Shown: piece after piece, positions 22,124 through 32,706 of the stretch
Position numbering within the stretch: position 1 is the stretch's first letter
Layout of the letters: the number at the start of each line of letters is the position of its first letter
Source: Chrysaora quinquecirrha
Taxonomy: Eukaryota > Cnidaria > Scyphozoa > Semaeostomeae > Pelagiidae
Reading direction: 5' to 3'
DNA length: 64,000 nt
Assembly (NCBI GenBank): GCA_014526335.1
Contig: JACTAT010000085.1
Coordinates: 169,377 to 233,376, forward strand
Notes under the pieces: generated by a model
Seen by the model: the letters and a program-made list of their open reading frames with translations, nothing else
What the model was told of the DNA's origin: nothing
Databases searched by the model: none
Position numbers and translations under genes: made by a program

Positions 22124-23170
22124 ATGGCAGATCACCTGAAAAGCGCCTTGAACCCTCCGACTCTCGATTTATCTGTGGATCGCTATGCAGCATGGACTAT
22201 TTGGAGGCAAAAATGGAATGACTATTCACTGTTAACAAAACTCTCTGAACAGCCGAAGGAATACCAATGTGCTCTGCTTCGCTACACCTTCACTGACGAG
22301 ACAAGGAATGTCTATGAGTCCTTTAATTTAAGTACAGACGATGCTAAGGACCCAAACAAAATTTTAGATGCTCTTGACACGTTTTCACGTGGTATGGTAA
22401 ATGAGACACTTGAGAGACACTTGTTCAATTCCAGGAAACAGGATGATGGTGAAAAATTTGATGATTTTCTCACTGATTTGAAGATTCTTAGCAAAAATTG
22501 TAATTTTTGCGACAATTGTTACCCGGGTCTGCTGAGAGATCGTATTGTGGGGGGTATCCAGGATGACAAAATCAGACAAAGTTTACTGGCTGACAACAAA
22601 CTCACACTAGAAAAAGCTGAACACCTTTGTCGTGCAGGAGAAAAGGCAGTGGAGGGTATGTCTACCTTGAAGGGAAACAACAAAATCAAGGAGGATGAAG
22701 TAAGTTTTGTTGACTCTGGGGGACCAAAGAGACAAGGTAAGAAGCAATTTTCCTCTTTACCTCAGAATGCTGCAACAACATCACGTCCCACGTTGGCCAA
22801 GTCATGCAAATTTTGTCTGCGCACACACGTTTTTGGACGAAACAACTGTCCAGCGGCTGGCAAGCGCTGCAACACCTGCAAGCAACTTAATCACTTTATG
22901 GGCAGCTCTGTTTGCCCACAAACATCTGTCTCAGAAGTAGCAGAAAGTGCCCTTGAGGTGGAAAATCTTTTCCTAGGCAGTGTAGACTTGGACAGTGAGG
23001 AAAAAGCGAAAATGCAGCAGAGAATGATTGGCAGATTCAGATGGAAACCACAGGGGGGTCAATACTCTTCAAGGTCGACACAGGGGCAGACGTTACCGTC
23101 ATTGGACAGCAACATTTGCCACAATTTGATGTATCGAGAGCGGATATCCACAAAACTAGGAAGTCACTGA
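22124..23170 (+). CDS. gag: Gag of the gypsy element
   Basis: An intact 348-codon frame with capsid-like TIWRQKWNDYSLLTKL, YTFTDETRNVYESF and LLRDRIVGGIQD. Near the C terminus is a Cys/His cluster CKFCLRTHVFGRNNCP with KRCNTCKQLNHF, which replaces the classical CCHC zinc knuckle. The frame overlaps the start of the protease frame by 130 bp in another phase, so the element may have used frameshifting, or the overlap may be decay. Confidence 0.85.
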   Translation: MADHLKSALNPPTLDLSVDRYAAWTIWRQKWNDYSLLTKLSEQPKEYQCALLRYTFTDETRNVYESFNLSTDDAKDPNKILDALDTFSRGMVNETLERHLFNSRKQDDGEKFDDFLTDLKILSKNCNFCDNCYPGLLRDRIVGGIQDDKIRQSLLADNKLTLEKAEHLCRAGEKAVEGMSTLKGNNKIKEDEVSFVDSGGPKRQGKKQFSSLPQNAATTSRPTLAKSCKFCLRTHVFGRNNCPAAGKRCNTCKQLNHFMGSSVCPQTSVSEVAESALEVENLFLGSVDLDSEEKAKMQQRMIGRFRWKPQGGQYSSRSTQGQTLPSLDSNICHNLMYRERISTKLGSH

Positions 23171-23538
23171 GAGGCCCTGCCAACCAACAATTACACTGCC
23201 TTGGCTATATCAAAGCAAACCTCTCTTGGGGAAAGAAAACTGTATCCCAGATCATTTATGTATGTAAGAACATAGCCACTTGTCTCTTGGGTAAACCAGC
23301 AATTAAAGCATTAAATATGTTACGCTTTAGTACAGAGTCAGAACTCTCTTGTTGTTCATTAGATTCTCAAGAGGGACAAGATGTCTTAAATGAGTTTCCT
23401 GAGGTATTCGAAGGCCTAGGAAACATTAAAGGAGCCCCCATCCACATTAAAATTCAGGAAGATGCCACACCATACCATTTATCCACACCCGCCACGTCGC
23501 CTTACCATTACTTGAACCTCTCAAAAGGAGCTGTCTAG
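23041..23538 (+). CDS. Retropepsin-type protease of the gypsy element
   Basis: The active-site box reads FKVDTGADVTVIG (D-T-G-A), followed by a hydrophobic flap-like stretch and CLLGKPAIKALNML. The frame continues into the connection to reverse transcriptase (VLNEFPEVFEGLG) and stops at 23538 before the catalytic part. Confidence 0.8.
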   Translation: METTGGSILFKVDTGADVTVIGQQHLPQFDVSRADIHKTRKSLRGPANQQLHCLGYIKANLSWGKKTVSQIIYVCKNIATCLLGKPAIKALNMLRFSTESELSCCSLDSQEGQDVLNEFPEVFEGLGNIKGAPIHIKIQEDATPYHLSTPATSPYHYLNLSKGAV

Positions 23539-24836
23539 AATGGAAGAAATGGGAGTTATCCAGAGTAGAGGAACCTACGGACTGGTGTCACCCTATAGTA
23601 TTGGTCAAGAAGGACAATGGTAGCATCCGGCTGTGTTTAGATCTCACACGTTTAAATACAGCTGTCAAACGTGAGTTCTATCAGCTGGAAAGTGTTGATG
23701 AAACTTTGGCCAAACTCGGGAATGTAAAATCTTGACTAAATTGGATGCAAATTGGGTACTGGCAAATGCCCTTAGATGAGGAAAGCCAGTTGAAAGCCAC
23801 ATTTATCACCCCTTTTGGTCGTTTTGCCCAACCCGGGGCCCATTTGGTTTGTCTTCCATGCAAGAAATCTTTAACAAGCGGTTAGACAACATAATCAGTG
23901 GGTTGCCTGGCGTAGTTAAAAGTACTGATGACTTCCTGGTGACAGGGAAGGATATGGCTGAACATGATGAGCGTCTTAGAGCCTTGCTGAAGCGACTGTC
24001 AGATAATGGGGTTACACTTAACCCAACCAAATGCAAATTCCGACAAACGGCAGTTGATTTTTTGGGGCACAACATCTCGTCTGCAGGAGTTAGGCCACTC
24101 AGTACCAAAGTGGATGCTCTGCTTCACTTCCGCACTCCAGAAAACATTACAGAATTGCGGAGATTTTTTGGTATGGCTCAGCAGCTCGCAAAATTCACGC
24201 CAGAGTTAGCCCGAGCTTCAGAGCCATTGCGAGGCCTGCTCAGTACAAAAAACTCCTGGGTATGGACAGCCAACCACGAAACAGCATTCCAGGACACAAA
24301 GAAGGTTTTGGCGCAAGCACCCATTTTAGCCCATTATGATGTAAGCAAGCCCACTAAGCTGCGCACAGATGGCAGCGTCCTCAATGGTGTTGCAGCAATT
24401 TTATACCAACAACATGGAGATCAGTGGAAACCAGTTGAATTTGCCTCCGTTACCTCTCTGAGGCTGAGAAGAACTATCATAATATTGAAATTGAAATGCT
24501 TGCAGTCACATGGGGATGCGAAAAGATGTCAAAATACCTCCATGGTCTAAACCACTTTGTTATACAAACAGATCACAAGCCCCTCATACCTATCCTCAAC
24601 TACAAACCCCTTGCCGAGATGACACCACGCATACAAAGGATGCGTGTCGCCTACTGAAGTTTAGTTTTACAGCGGAATACGTAAAGGGCAAGGAGCTTGC
24701 CGATGCTGATGCCCTATCTCGGGCACCCTGGTCCGAGGCTAGCAAAGAAGATGAAATAGTTGAGCAAGAAGTCGCCGCTCACGTAGATGCCGTCATTAGC
24801 AACGCACCAGCCACAGAACCCGCATTGAGGAAATAA
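23539..24836 (+). pseudogene. Reverse transcriptase and RNase H of the gypsy element, frame-broken
   Basis: Between 23539 and 23848 the palm is spread over several frames with stops. From 23849 an open frame carries the catalytic box KSTDDFLVTG (the second and third Asp), LNPTKCKFRQTAVDFLGH and FFGMAQQLAKF, then enters RNase H with LRTDGSVLNGVAAILYQ. A further frame (24510-24836) holds the end, EYVKGKELADADALSRAP. At least three frame changes make the enzyme non-functional. Confidence 0.85.
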
Positions 24837-24850
24837 AAAATGAAACGAGA

Positions 24851-25522
24851 GTGGATGCCAGCCTGCAGGAATTGATAAAAATGATCCACAAAGGTTGGCC
24901 ACCCACCATAAGAGAGTGTCCGGGCAACGTCCATCCATTTTGGCATTGTCGACATGACTTGACAGAGGCAAATGGACTTATACTAAAAGGCAGTCAAATT
25001 GTCATCCCCGCAAGCATGAGACGGGACATGCTAGATCGCATCCATGAGGGGCATCTAGGCATGGAAAAATGTAAGCGACGAGCACGTCAATGCATATACT
25101 GGCCAAACATGAATAACCAAATCGAGCAAAAGATCCAGAGATGTGGAGAATGTACAAAGCTCCTACCATCAAAGCCAACAGAACCATTACTGCCACATGA
25201 ATGTCCAGAGAAACCGTGGCAGAAAGTCGGCTCTGACCTCTTCCAATGGGCGGGAAAAATGTATGTCATTATTGTTGACTATTTTTCCCTCTGGCCAGAG
25301 GTCTACCTATTAGGAAGACCAAATTCACCGAGCGTTGTACACGCAATCAAGGATGCTTTCTCGCGACATGGCATCGCAAAGGAGCTTGTCTCTGACAACG
25401 GACCACAATACGCCTCCCGAGAGTTCAAATCATTCAAATCCCAATGGCAATTTGAACACACAACAAGTAGCCCCACTACCCTAGATCCAATGGACTCGCA
25501 GAATGCACTGTTAAAGCAGTAA
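24851..25522 (+). CDS. Integrase of the gypsy element (core region)
   Basis: An HHCC zinc-binding region is visible (HEGHLGMEKCKRRARQC, then CGECTKLL), followed by the catalytic core with GSDLFQWAGKMYVIIVDYFS and LVSDNGPQYASREFK, which give the two Asp residues of the D,D-35-E set. The frame changes before the expected Glu region ends, so the core is probably damaged. Confidence 0.85.
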   Translation: MDASLQELIKMIHKGWPPTIRECPGNVHPFWHCRHDLTEANGLILKGSQIVIPASMRRDMLDRIHEGHLGMEKCKRRARQCIYWPNMNNQIEQKIQRCGECTKLLPSKPTEPLLPHECPEKPWQKVGSDLFQWAGKMYVIIVDYFSLWPEVYLLGRPNSPSVVHAIKDAFSRHGIAKELVSDNGPQYASREFKSFKSQWQFEHTTSSPTTLDPMDSQNALLKQ

Positions 25523-25683
25523 AGCGGCTTATAAAAAGTGCTACCGTTCTAACCAAGATATCCTGAAAGGATTGCTGATACTTCAACACGCCAATCAAAT
25601 GTGGTCATTCCCCTGCCCAACTCCTGAAAGGCTACACCCTTAGGGATAATCTCCCCAGATTTCAAGAGGATGGCCCACTACCG

Positions 25684-26193
25684 TTGCGGCTCCCCATAAA
25701 GGAGAGAGCCCAGTCAAAGGCATACCATGACAAGAAACATGCCACCACCCGGCAGTCTCGGGATGAATTCCAGCCAGGTCAAGCGGTTGCTATCCAACAC
25801 GAAACGACAAAAGAATGGTCTGTCCATGGCAAAATAATACAGCAAGTAGCCCCCAGATCCTATGAAATTCAGCTACCAAACGGCCGAAAGCTCAGAAGAA
25901 ACCAACGGTTTATGCGTAAGCGTTATATCAACTTCACAGCAGCCAGAATCAGCCCAGCCAACCTTGCAGTAATACCCCCCGAAGGAGCGGTGCGTGAACC
26001 AGGAGGTGGAGAAGACAGCAATGCTGATTATTCCGACACAACCCCATACAATCATCCGGAAAGTATCGGTGACAGTGACGATGATGCTGACACAATTCCG
26101 TATGGTTCAGATAGTGATTCCACGGAGCAATCCAGTGAGGAGGATGCTGAGGAGGAAGCCGCAGAAAACCGCAGAACCAGATCAGGAGGTTGA
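25684..26193 (+). CDS. C-terminal tail of the gypsy polyprotein
   Basis: Contains the integrase C-terminal SH3-like segment QPGQAVAIQHETTKEWSVHG with PRSYEIQLPNGRKLRRNQ, then a long acidic tail rich in Asp, Glu and Ser (DSDDDADTIPYGSDSD). A conventional chromodomain is not seen. Confidence 0.75.
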   Translation: MRLPIKERAQSKAYHDKKHATTRQSRDEFQPGQAVAIQHETTKEWSVHGKIIQQVAPRSYEIQLPNGRKLRRNQRFMRKRYINFTAARISPANLAVIPPEGAVREPGGGEDSNADYSDTTPYNHPESIGDSDDDADTIPYGSDSDSTEQSSEEDAEEEAAENRRTRSGG

Positions 26194-26265
26194 TTAAAGA
26201 AGAACACCAACTGACTATGATGACTTATAAAATTATAGAAGTATCCCATCCCTATGAGAAGGAGA

Positions 26266-26373
26266 TGTTAGATGTGACTTTTATATTATCCTTATTATTA
26301 TTATTATAACTTAGTAACCTCGTTTTGTTAGTAGCCTCGTTTTAGTTTTGTTCGTTGATTTGAGAATACAACA
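26266..26373 (+). repeat. 3' LTR (108 bp)
   Basis: The same 108 bp as the 5' LTR, preceded by the purine tract GAGAAGGAGA and followed by AACTTAAGG, which is the right arm of the host MITE. Confidence 0.92.
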
Positions 26374-26662
26374 AACTTAAGGAATCTCAGTACTGGATCG
26401 GAGACTATTAAGGAATCTGACTTTATTAAAAATGATTAAGTCTTATGAAGCTGATCATTTACATGTATAAAACCAGCAGGCAACACTCTTATTGTCAATG
26501 GTTTAATTAGTATTCATTTCTATTCGTTATCTGACACCTTCATGTCCCTATATTCCCTTGTCCCGTGGTTTATTTTTAAGAAACAAGTATAAAAGTTAAG
26601 GAATTACTAAGGAATTTTCAGTACTAGGCATGAGCCGAACTTCCTTATAAAAAAAATGTGTG

Positions 26663-28226
26663 TCAACTAGGTTTTTCTCTTCAGAAAAACTGAGTTTATC
26701 AGAATAACCTAGTTTTTCTAGCAGATAAACCGGGTTTTTCTGAGAAAAACCGGGTTTATCTGATTTTGTGACTTTCGCTTGCCATACAGTACACGTCCAT
26801 ACCCCATTCGTTAGTCTTTTTCTATTTTTGCCTATGCCTTATATATTAATTTTAGCTTAACATTATTTAGTTATTTGTTTGCTGTTAGCCGGTTTTTGGG
26901 CTTTTCTCCTGTAAACTTGCTTTCTTTTTGTTAATTAATTAATTGTAACTTATTACTTGTAACTAGGACCATGGCCTAATTTGTTTATAAAAAATTGAAA
27001 GTTTCCTTGATTTCATTGTACTGTTACTGTATTGTTTATCCATGTTAAGGTGGAGAGTGATTTTATCTATCTTAGATTTTTATTTTCATGGCCCTGCTTT
27101 TGATATGTCATCGTTGCGCTTTCATTCCAGTTGTTGCACAGGGGTGTTCTTTTCATACTTATTATATTACGCCAACTGTTGTTTGTCGCTTGTCAAAAGA
27201 TGCCTTGGAATCGGAGGTGCCAAATATCACATGTCATTAGGCTCGAGGGGTGTATTTGTCTAAAAATTGCGTAAGAGATTTTATGGGATTTACAAATGTC
27301 TTTGTCTTTTGTCTTGAGATTTATAGGATTTAGTGAAGTTTATAAAGATATATCGAGGTTTCTTTAATTTGTCTAGATATTTTGAAAAATGCATTTGCAC
27401 AAAGGTGCCAATCTAAAAATCAAAACAAAAACATTTGTTCAACTGTAGATTAAACTCTATTTTTATAAGAACCAGGCAATTTTTGCTGAGGCTGGATGCT
27501 CTTATTTTCGGTTTATTTAGTAACTGCATGGTTCTGTTTTGTTAACATGAGATGAAATTCCTAAACAACACATTTCTTGTTCTTATTTTTTATCTAGGGA
27601 TGGACAAGAAGAGTGTACTTCTTTGAAGAACACACCCGCTTCTCCTGCAATCGGTCTATAACATCCTGCACAGGCGAGTCAAAAGTCAAAACTTGTGCAC
27701 ATGCGCAGTAGCTAAAGCAAAGGATTTAACTTATTTTATTTAGAGGATTTATAAGATTCAAAAGATTTGTGAAATTTAGCAAGATTTATCATCGAGGTGT
27801 GTGAGATTAATGAAGTGATATACCTCTTGGTGTGGTTCATGTGACGAAGGAGCAAGCATAAAAGCTCGCATTCGCAACTCTGATACGTCATAGCTCATCT
27901 ACCTCATCATGCGCGAAAGCTGCGAAGAGGGGGTCATTGGGCTTGACAGTTTGCGGTTTTTCAACATTTTGAGTGCAGTTTCACGGATTTTAATACCATA
28001 AAAAAGTACGATTTTACAGTTTTTCAATTTGCTATTTCGGTGCTGTTTTACAGTATCAAGGAAAAAACATGTACGCTTGTACGGTTTTACGGTTTTACAG
28101 TTATGACCCCCCTACGAAAGGTCAGAACTAGAAGATCTAGAGGCAAAATATGCTGCCATATAGCTGCGCGCCCTGTTTTAATGATAGTTACTTCTAGTTT
28201 TAAATAAACTTCCTGATAAATCAATA
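26663..28226. other. Intergenic stretch with a short inverted-repeat cluster
   Basis: At 26664-26765 several AAAACCGGGTTTATC/GATAAAC-type blocks alternate in both orientations and could fold into stacked hairpins. From 27512 to 27551 a 40-bp segment containing CATGGTTCTGTTTTG is the reverse complement of 32028-32067. No coding region is recognised. Confidence 0.5.
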
Positions 28227-28308
28227 CACGTTGTTTTAATAAGAAACCTAGCTCGGGGCCTAGTTCTTAAAGTTTCTTAATTTTTGGCCCAATTTTAGTT
28301 CTTAACTA

Positions 28309-28392
28309 GCCCTTGCCCCGAGGCGCGCTGCGCCCGCCTCAGCGCGGGCTTTTGCGCTTCGCGGGTCGCTTTGGACCTCCGCCTTGCAACGG
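28309..28392. other. GC-rich island with dyad symmetry
   Basis: An ~84-bp block of very high GC in AT-rich surroundings. It holds GCCCGC at 28332-28337 and GCGGGC at 28344-28349 as a perfect hairpin stem, extended by flanking GCGCTG and CAGCGC. No gene is attached. It could be a fragment of a structured small element. Confidence 0.5.
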
Positions 28393-29204
28393 TTGTTTTA
28401 TGAGCGGGATCATTCTAAAGAGTATGAACAATTACATTAGGGGACAGGATTACTGCTAGAAAAGTAGTAAAGTATCAGACAAAACCGTTTCAGTGATGTT
28501 TGCCTTGATAAGTTAGTGCTAGTGTAAAAGAAAGACTGCACTCTTGCAAACTGACGTGAATGAGATGGTGGTAGTATGCATGTGAAATGAGTATGGATTG
28601 GTTGTATGCAAAAGTGGTTTGGGGAAGTGATGTATGGCATGAATGATTTCGGCTTGGGGACAGCTTTATTTGCCTAACAGAACTAAGTCTCAGTGACTGT
28701 ATGCACGAATGGCATAGTCTTGAAGAGTCCTTTGTATATGGCAGGGAAAACATGGTGCACAAGGCTAGTGCTCATAGAGGAAAAGAAGTGCTTTACATGC
28801 TAGGTAAAAGACACTGTTAATGACTGTAATCACACACGTTTTCGATGTTGAGTGAGCTTTGTATGTAATGTAAGGTAGATTATTAACAATGAGCTATTTC
28901 CAAATGACAGTAAGCACGGATGCGTTATTCTCTTTGGTGCTTAGTATTGCAGGGAAAGCCTAGTCATTCAAGTGCAGCTGGTTGTAAGGTCGCCGAACTC
29001 GAATGTTCTTCAGTGCAGTTGCTCCACCCTGATCCTTAGACCTTTAATGCTGACTGACTTCGGGTCTTGATTGAAGTACGTAAAACCTTAGTCTCAATGA
29101 CAGTAGAAATGGGTCGGTTAGTGTTCTTGGTGCTTCGTGTGCAAGGAAACTTTAGTCCTTATTATGCAGCAGCTTTCAAATTGTCATAGGCAATAATCAT
29201 GAAA

Positions 29205-29455
29205 TCGGAGGATGCGGACTATCGTGGAGGGTTATCATCAGTATAGTGGAGGGTTATCATTTGTGGCGTGGACGGATACCATCATGAAAGTGCAGGATGC
29301 GGAGTATCGTGGAGGGTTATCATCAGTATAGTGGAGGGATATCTTCAGCACAGCGGAGGGTGCCAATGCAACATGGACGGTTATCATTATGAAATTGGAG
29401 GATGCGGAGTATCGTGGAGGGTTATCACCAGTATAGTGGAGGGTTGCGACGAATA
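29205..29455. repeat. Short degenerate minisatellite
   Basis: Blocks GGATGCGGAGTATCGTGGAGG, TATCATCAGTATAGTGGAGG and TGGACGG recur three times with a period of roughly 80-115 bp. Frames on both strands follow the repeat and have no protein character. Confidence 0.7.
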
Positions 29456-29600
29456 CTGAAATGTTGCATGCAAATTGCATGGATGATAGAGAGGATATGG
29501 CCTATTGTTATAGTCACAAAATCTCTGCTTGTACTGTGTTCGAAGAAATGGTCGATGTGATAAATCGTATTTACTCACAAGAATTCTGTACGCACACCAA

Positions 29601-30163
29601 AAAATGTAAAATCTTCAATGATAGACTTTGCTAACTGCTGCTCGGAAATTTTGCCTTGATGCAACAACGAAGAAGGCCAGGAAATGTAACTGGAGCAATA
29701 TGAATGTTCTTTTGAAAAACAACCTGAGTCAACGGTTTTAATTGAAATTCACAACATGAGAATTTCGATTTGAAAACAGTTTTGTCATTTACATCCCCTG
29801 CCATGCGACCACGTCCACTTCGTGGATTGCAAGTGCAAGGGGTCAAGTGAGATGCAAAGTTTGGAGCTTTCTCTCGTGTTCCTTTTGTAAACTAAGCTAA
29901 ACCACAGGAGGCCCAATCGCATAAATACCATGAATGATATAACCTTATGTAGTTTTCCGCCTAAAACGTCCTATTTTCAATATAGGATATTGTATGTTGT
30001 TGTTGTTGTTGTGAAACGCCACATTGTAATAGCTTTATACGTATATAATAAATAATAACGTTGATATGATAACTACATTCCCTGGCCTTCTTCGTTTTTG
30101 CATCAAGGAAAAATTTCCGAGCAGCAGTTAGCAAAGTCTATCGTAGTAGAGACTTTACATTTT
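29601..30163. mobile_element. ~560-bp foldback element with ~80-bp arms
   Basis: The left arm (29601-29681) with ATAGACTTTGCTAACTGCTG and CGAAGAAGGCCAGG is repeated inverted at 30081-30163 with few mismatches. The interior contains a (TTG)n run near 30000 and no gene. No clear target duplication was identified. Confidence 0.7.
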
Positions 30164-30344
30164 TTTAAAAGCGATATAACTTTACACGTAATTTTCGAAT
30201 AAAACTTTGGACTTTAGTCTGCAAGACATCCAAGAGGTTCCGCTAACCTTAACAATAGTGTAGAAATCTTGCTTCCCTTTTACAAAAATTTTTGTCAATA
30301 ATATCGAAAAAATAAACAAAAACAAAAATAAACCATACTCTATT

Positions 30345-30410
30345 GAGGGGAATTGATCCCCTGACCTCGTTGTTTCCCAACACACAAACTAACATGCCGT
30401 GCTAATCACA
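30345..30410 (-). other. tRNA-like A/B-box pair (possible SINE head)
   Basis: On the minus strand TTAGCACGGCATGTTAG resembles a pol III A box region, and GGGGATCAATTCCCC about 30 bp further resembles a B box. There is no complete cloverleaf and no clear SINE tail, so this is at most a tRNA-derived remnant. Confidence 0.25.
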
Positions 30411-31261
30411 ATGTGGAGGTGTGTAGGAAAGGGGATTATTCCCGCTGGGAAAACAACAGATCCATTGTTCTTCATGGCACGAAATTCTAGATCAAAGAAG
30501 GGTGAGCCCCAAAAACCCTAGAAACGGGAGCAGATTTGCAAAAAATGACTTGCAACTCTATGCCTACCCCACAGGCGGCAGCTTGAGGTGTAAGCGCCAG
30601 CACCGTAGCTTCTACGGTAAGAGAGGAGTTAGCGTGACAAAATGGTGTCATAATCCCCTTACTACTTTAGTATATAAGAAGTTTCTTAACAGTTTCTTAA
30701 CGTAATGGAAGTAAATTGCAGTAAAAACGATAAAAAGCGCGAATATAGCAAGCAAATTACTAATATTATTGTATTACCAAGAATTAGCCATGCTGGTGCG
30801 AGAAATCGCACGGAAATGCTTGAGAATTGATTACTACGTCCACAAATGTGAAATTAGTATGTTGGAAAGCTGGCATAAAAAATTCTTAAAAGTTTCTTAA
30901 CTCCTTTCTCCTAGTTCTAAAAGTTTCTTAACTTTTCGGGTGTCTAGTTCTAGGTTTCTTATAAACCGGTTTCTTATAAAAAAATTACGTGTATTCAAAT
31001 CTCAATATGACCGTTAGTATTGTGCCTCGAGGTGTTTGCGGTGAATACATTCCAAAGTAATTAACGCCTGCTCGTTCGTAGTCGCGCCAAAATACAGTAC
31101 CTAGTCAACAACAAGAGAGAGACATTTTCAATAATAAATAATACACTTTGATTTCTTAAGGCACCTGATGCGAAATGGTCCATCGATGAAGCAATGCTGC
31201 AACGCAATAAAATGTCTCCCGTCTTGCTCTAGCCTCTCTCCGCTTGGTTTTGACACAGCGG

Positions 31262-31832
31262 TAGACCATTTCAACTAAGAAATATCAAATCAAAAACTAT
31301 GCGCTTAATAAATACTATAGCGTATATTAAAATTTTTTTTTGAAACTCTGTATCCTAGTAATTTGAACAATATTATATTAATTGTATTAGATATCTATAA
31401 ATGTAGTAAAAATTATATGAAATGAAATGAAAAATGAAACTAAGGGCCTCGTTTTAAAAAAAAAATCTACTTCAGATTCGAGTTCAGCACATTTTTTTTG
31501 GTGTTGTGGCAAAGTTTTATGCTTCTAGTAAATATATTGATTTTATAGGTGTTAAAAGTTTGAAATTCTTTAAAGGATTTGATCCTGAAAAATCTTGAAA
31601 TTTTACACCCTCAGTCATTTTACACGGTCAAATGTAGTCCATGGTCAAATCCTTTATGCTTCAAAAATTGTCAAACTTTTAGTTGTAATTGAATCGACAT
31701 CATAAGGACTAGAAGCGTAAAAATTTGCCTCAACACTAAAAATAGGTGCTGAACTCGAATCTGAAGTCGAAATATCTCTGTGACTTAATTTTCAATTTTT
31801 TTGAAAACAAGGCCCTTGGTTGAAATGGTCTA
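31262..31832. mobile_element. ~570-bp hairpin MITE
   Basis: The outer ends TAGACCATTTCAACTAAG and CTTGGTTGAAATGGTCTA are inverted. Inner blocks AAGGGCCTCGTTTT (from 31441) and AAAACAAGGCCCTT (to about 31818), and ATTCGAGTTCAGCA with TGCTGAACTCGAAT, also pair. It has no coding potential. Other copies of the end motif GAAATGGTC occur nearby at 31172. Confidence 0.65.
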
Positions 31833-32706
31833 TTGAACAGTAGCCACGTGACGAAACGAGAACGTAACCTGGCAAGCGTGGCCACGTGGCAAATCATGGT
31901 GGAGTTTTCGGTTGAAAAAGAGGTGGAAAATTCTTTTCAGGATGGTTTGTTGTACATCTAAAAAGATTTCTGAGATTTATCCAAAATTTCGAAGATTTTT
32001 TAGAATCCTGCAAAACAAAACAGAACCATGTTAACAAAACAGAACCATGCAGTTACTAAATAAACTGTGTTTTCAGGAATGGCTAATAACGAATGGATAC
32101 AGACGAGGGACAATTCACTCCTTTGAACTTCAAACACCATTTGCTGGGATTTTTTCATGATTTTAATTGAGGTCCTTAGAAATCCTTTTGTTTCAACTGG
32201 CATGTTGTATGTCTTTGCGAGTAGTGAAATGGGAATGCCTCGGATACGGATTCTCTTGGATTTCACAATATGCCTGAAAATGTTTCCCCTGTTTATCGCA
32301 ATTTGAAATTTTGTACAACCCCTGAAAAACCAACTTCGTATTCGTAATAAAGATAAGGTATTAGGGTATTAAAAGATAAGGATTAAGAGAAGCAAGTGTT
32401 TAGTCAGACCCCCTTAGACTCTAGGGTAAAAAGCAAAAAGGACAAAAGTACAAAAAAAGTGAAAAATTATGCCCTTTCTGGTTAATTACCCAGTAGGCTA
32501 ATTACCATACACAGCACCATACGTGATACAAGAGGAAAACTCTGTCAACGGCAGTTACTGTTAATTAGCTTTCTGCTGTTATGCGTGTGGATGATAAAAA
32601 TCTGGAAACAACTCGGAAACCGGGTTGAGAAGGCAAAGTACAACTTTGTGTGAGGTGATCAAACCGCCAAGTGCTCCCAGCAAAGTAACCGAATCACATC
32701 AAAGGC
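31833..32706. other. Upstream region of the rightward gene
   Basis: No gene recognised. It contains one half of the 40-bp inverted repeat (32028-32067) and AT-rich sequence. It should hold the promoter and 5' UTR of the gene starting at 32707. Confidence 0.4.

Larger units (their letters stand above)
21942..26373 (+). mobile_element. Ty3/gypsy LTR retrotransposon, 4.43 kb, inactive
   Basis: Two 108-bp LTRs bound an internal region with gag, protease, reverse transcriptase, RNase H, integrase and a tail, in the Ty3/gypsy order. A TGG-starting primer-binding site follows the 5' LTR at 22050, and a purine tract (GAGAAGGAGA, 26256-26265) precedes the 3' LTR. No clear target-site duplication is seen. 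Several frameshifts disable pol. The LTRs look nearly identical, so the insertion is recent compared with the host MITE. Confidence 0.92.
21625..26662. mobile_element. Hairpin MITE copy B, split by a gypsy element
   Basis: The left arm (21625-21941) and right arm (26374-26662) are reverse complements. CACGCATTTTTTTT with AAGGAAGTTCG pairs with CGAACTTCCTTATAAAA, and ATGAATAGAAATGAATACTA with TAGTATTCATTTCTATTCG. A TA flanks the left end and TC the right, so one target base has decayed. The arms resemble copy E (34902-35278). Without the retrotransposon the element would be about 600 bp, nearly a perfect palindrome. Confidence 0.8.
28227..30991. mobile_element. Possible 2.77-kb CACG-T(n) family element, copy C
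   Basis: The left end TACACGTTGTTTTAATAAGA and right end TCTTATAAAAAAATTACGTG are inverted copies with TA on both flanks. Subterminal AAGAAACCTAG and AAGTTTCTTAA blocks are shared in inverted order. The interior has no transposase. It contains a GC-rich patch, a minisatellite and a smaller hairpin element. The pairing could also be two independent MITE ends. Confidence 0.45.

Noticed and set aside
29238..29480. Frames on both strands in the 29.2-29.5 kb region
   Set aside because: They follow a degenerate minisatellite and show repeated peptides only.
29998..30016. (TTG)n microsatellite
   Set aside because: Short simple repeat without further significance.
30345..30410. A tRNA gene on the minus strand
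   Set aside because: A- and B-box-like motifs exist but no acceptor stem or cloverleaf can be drawn; kept only as a weak SINE-head possibility.
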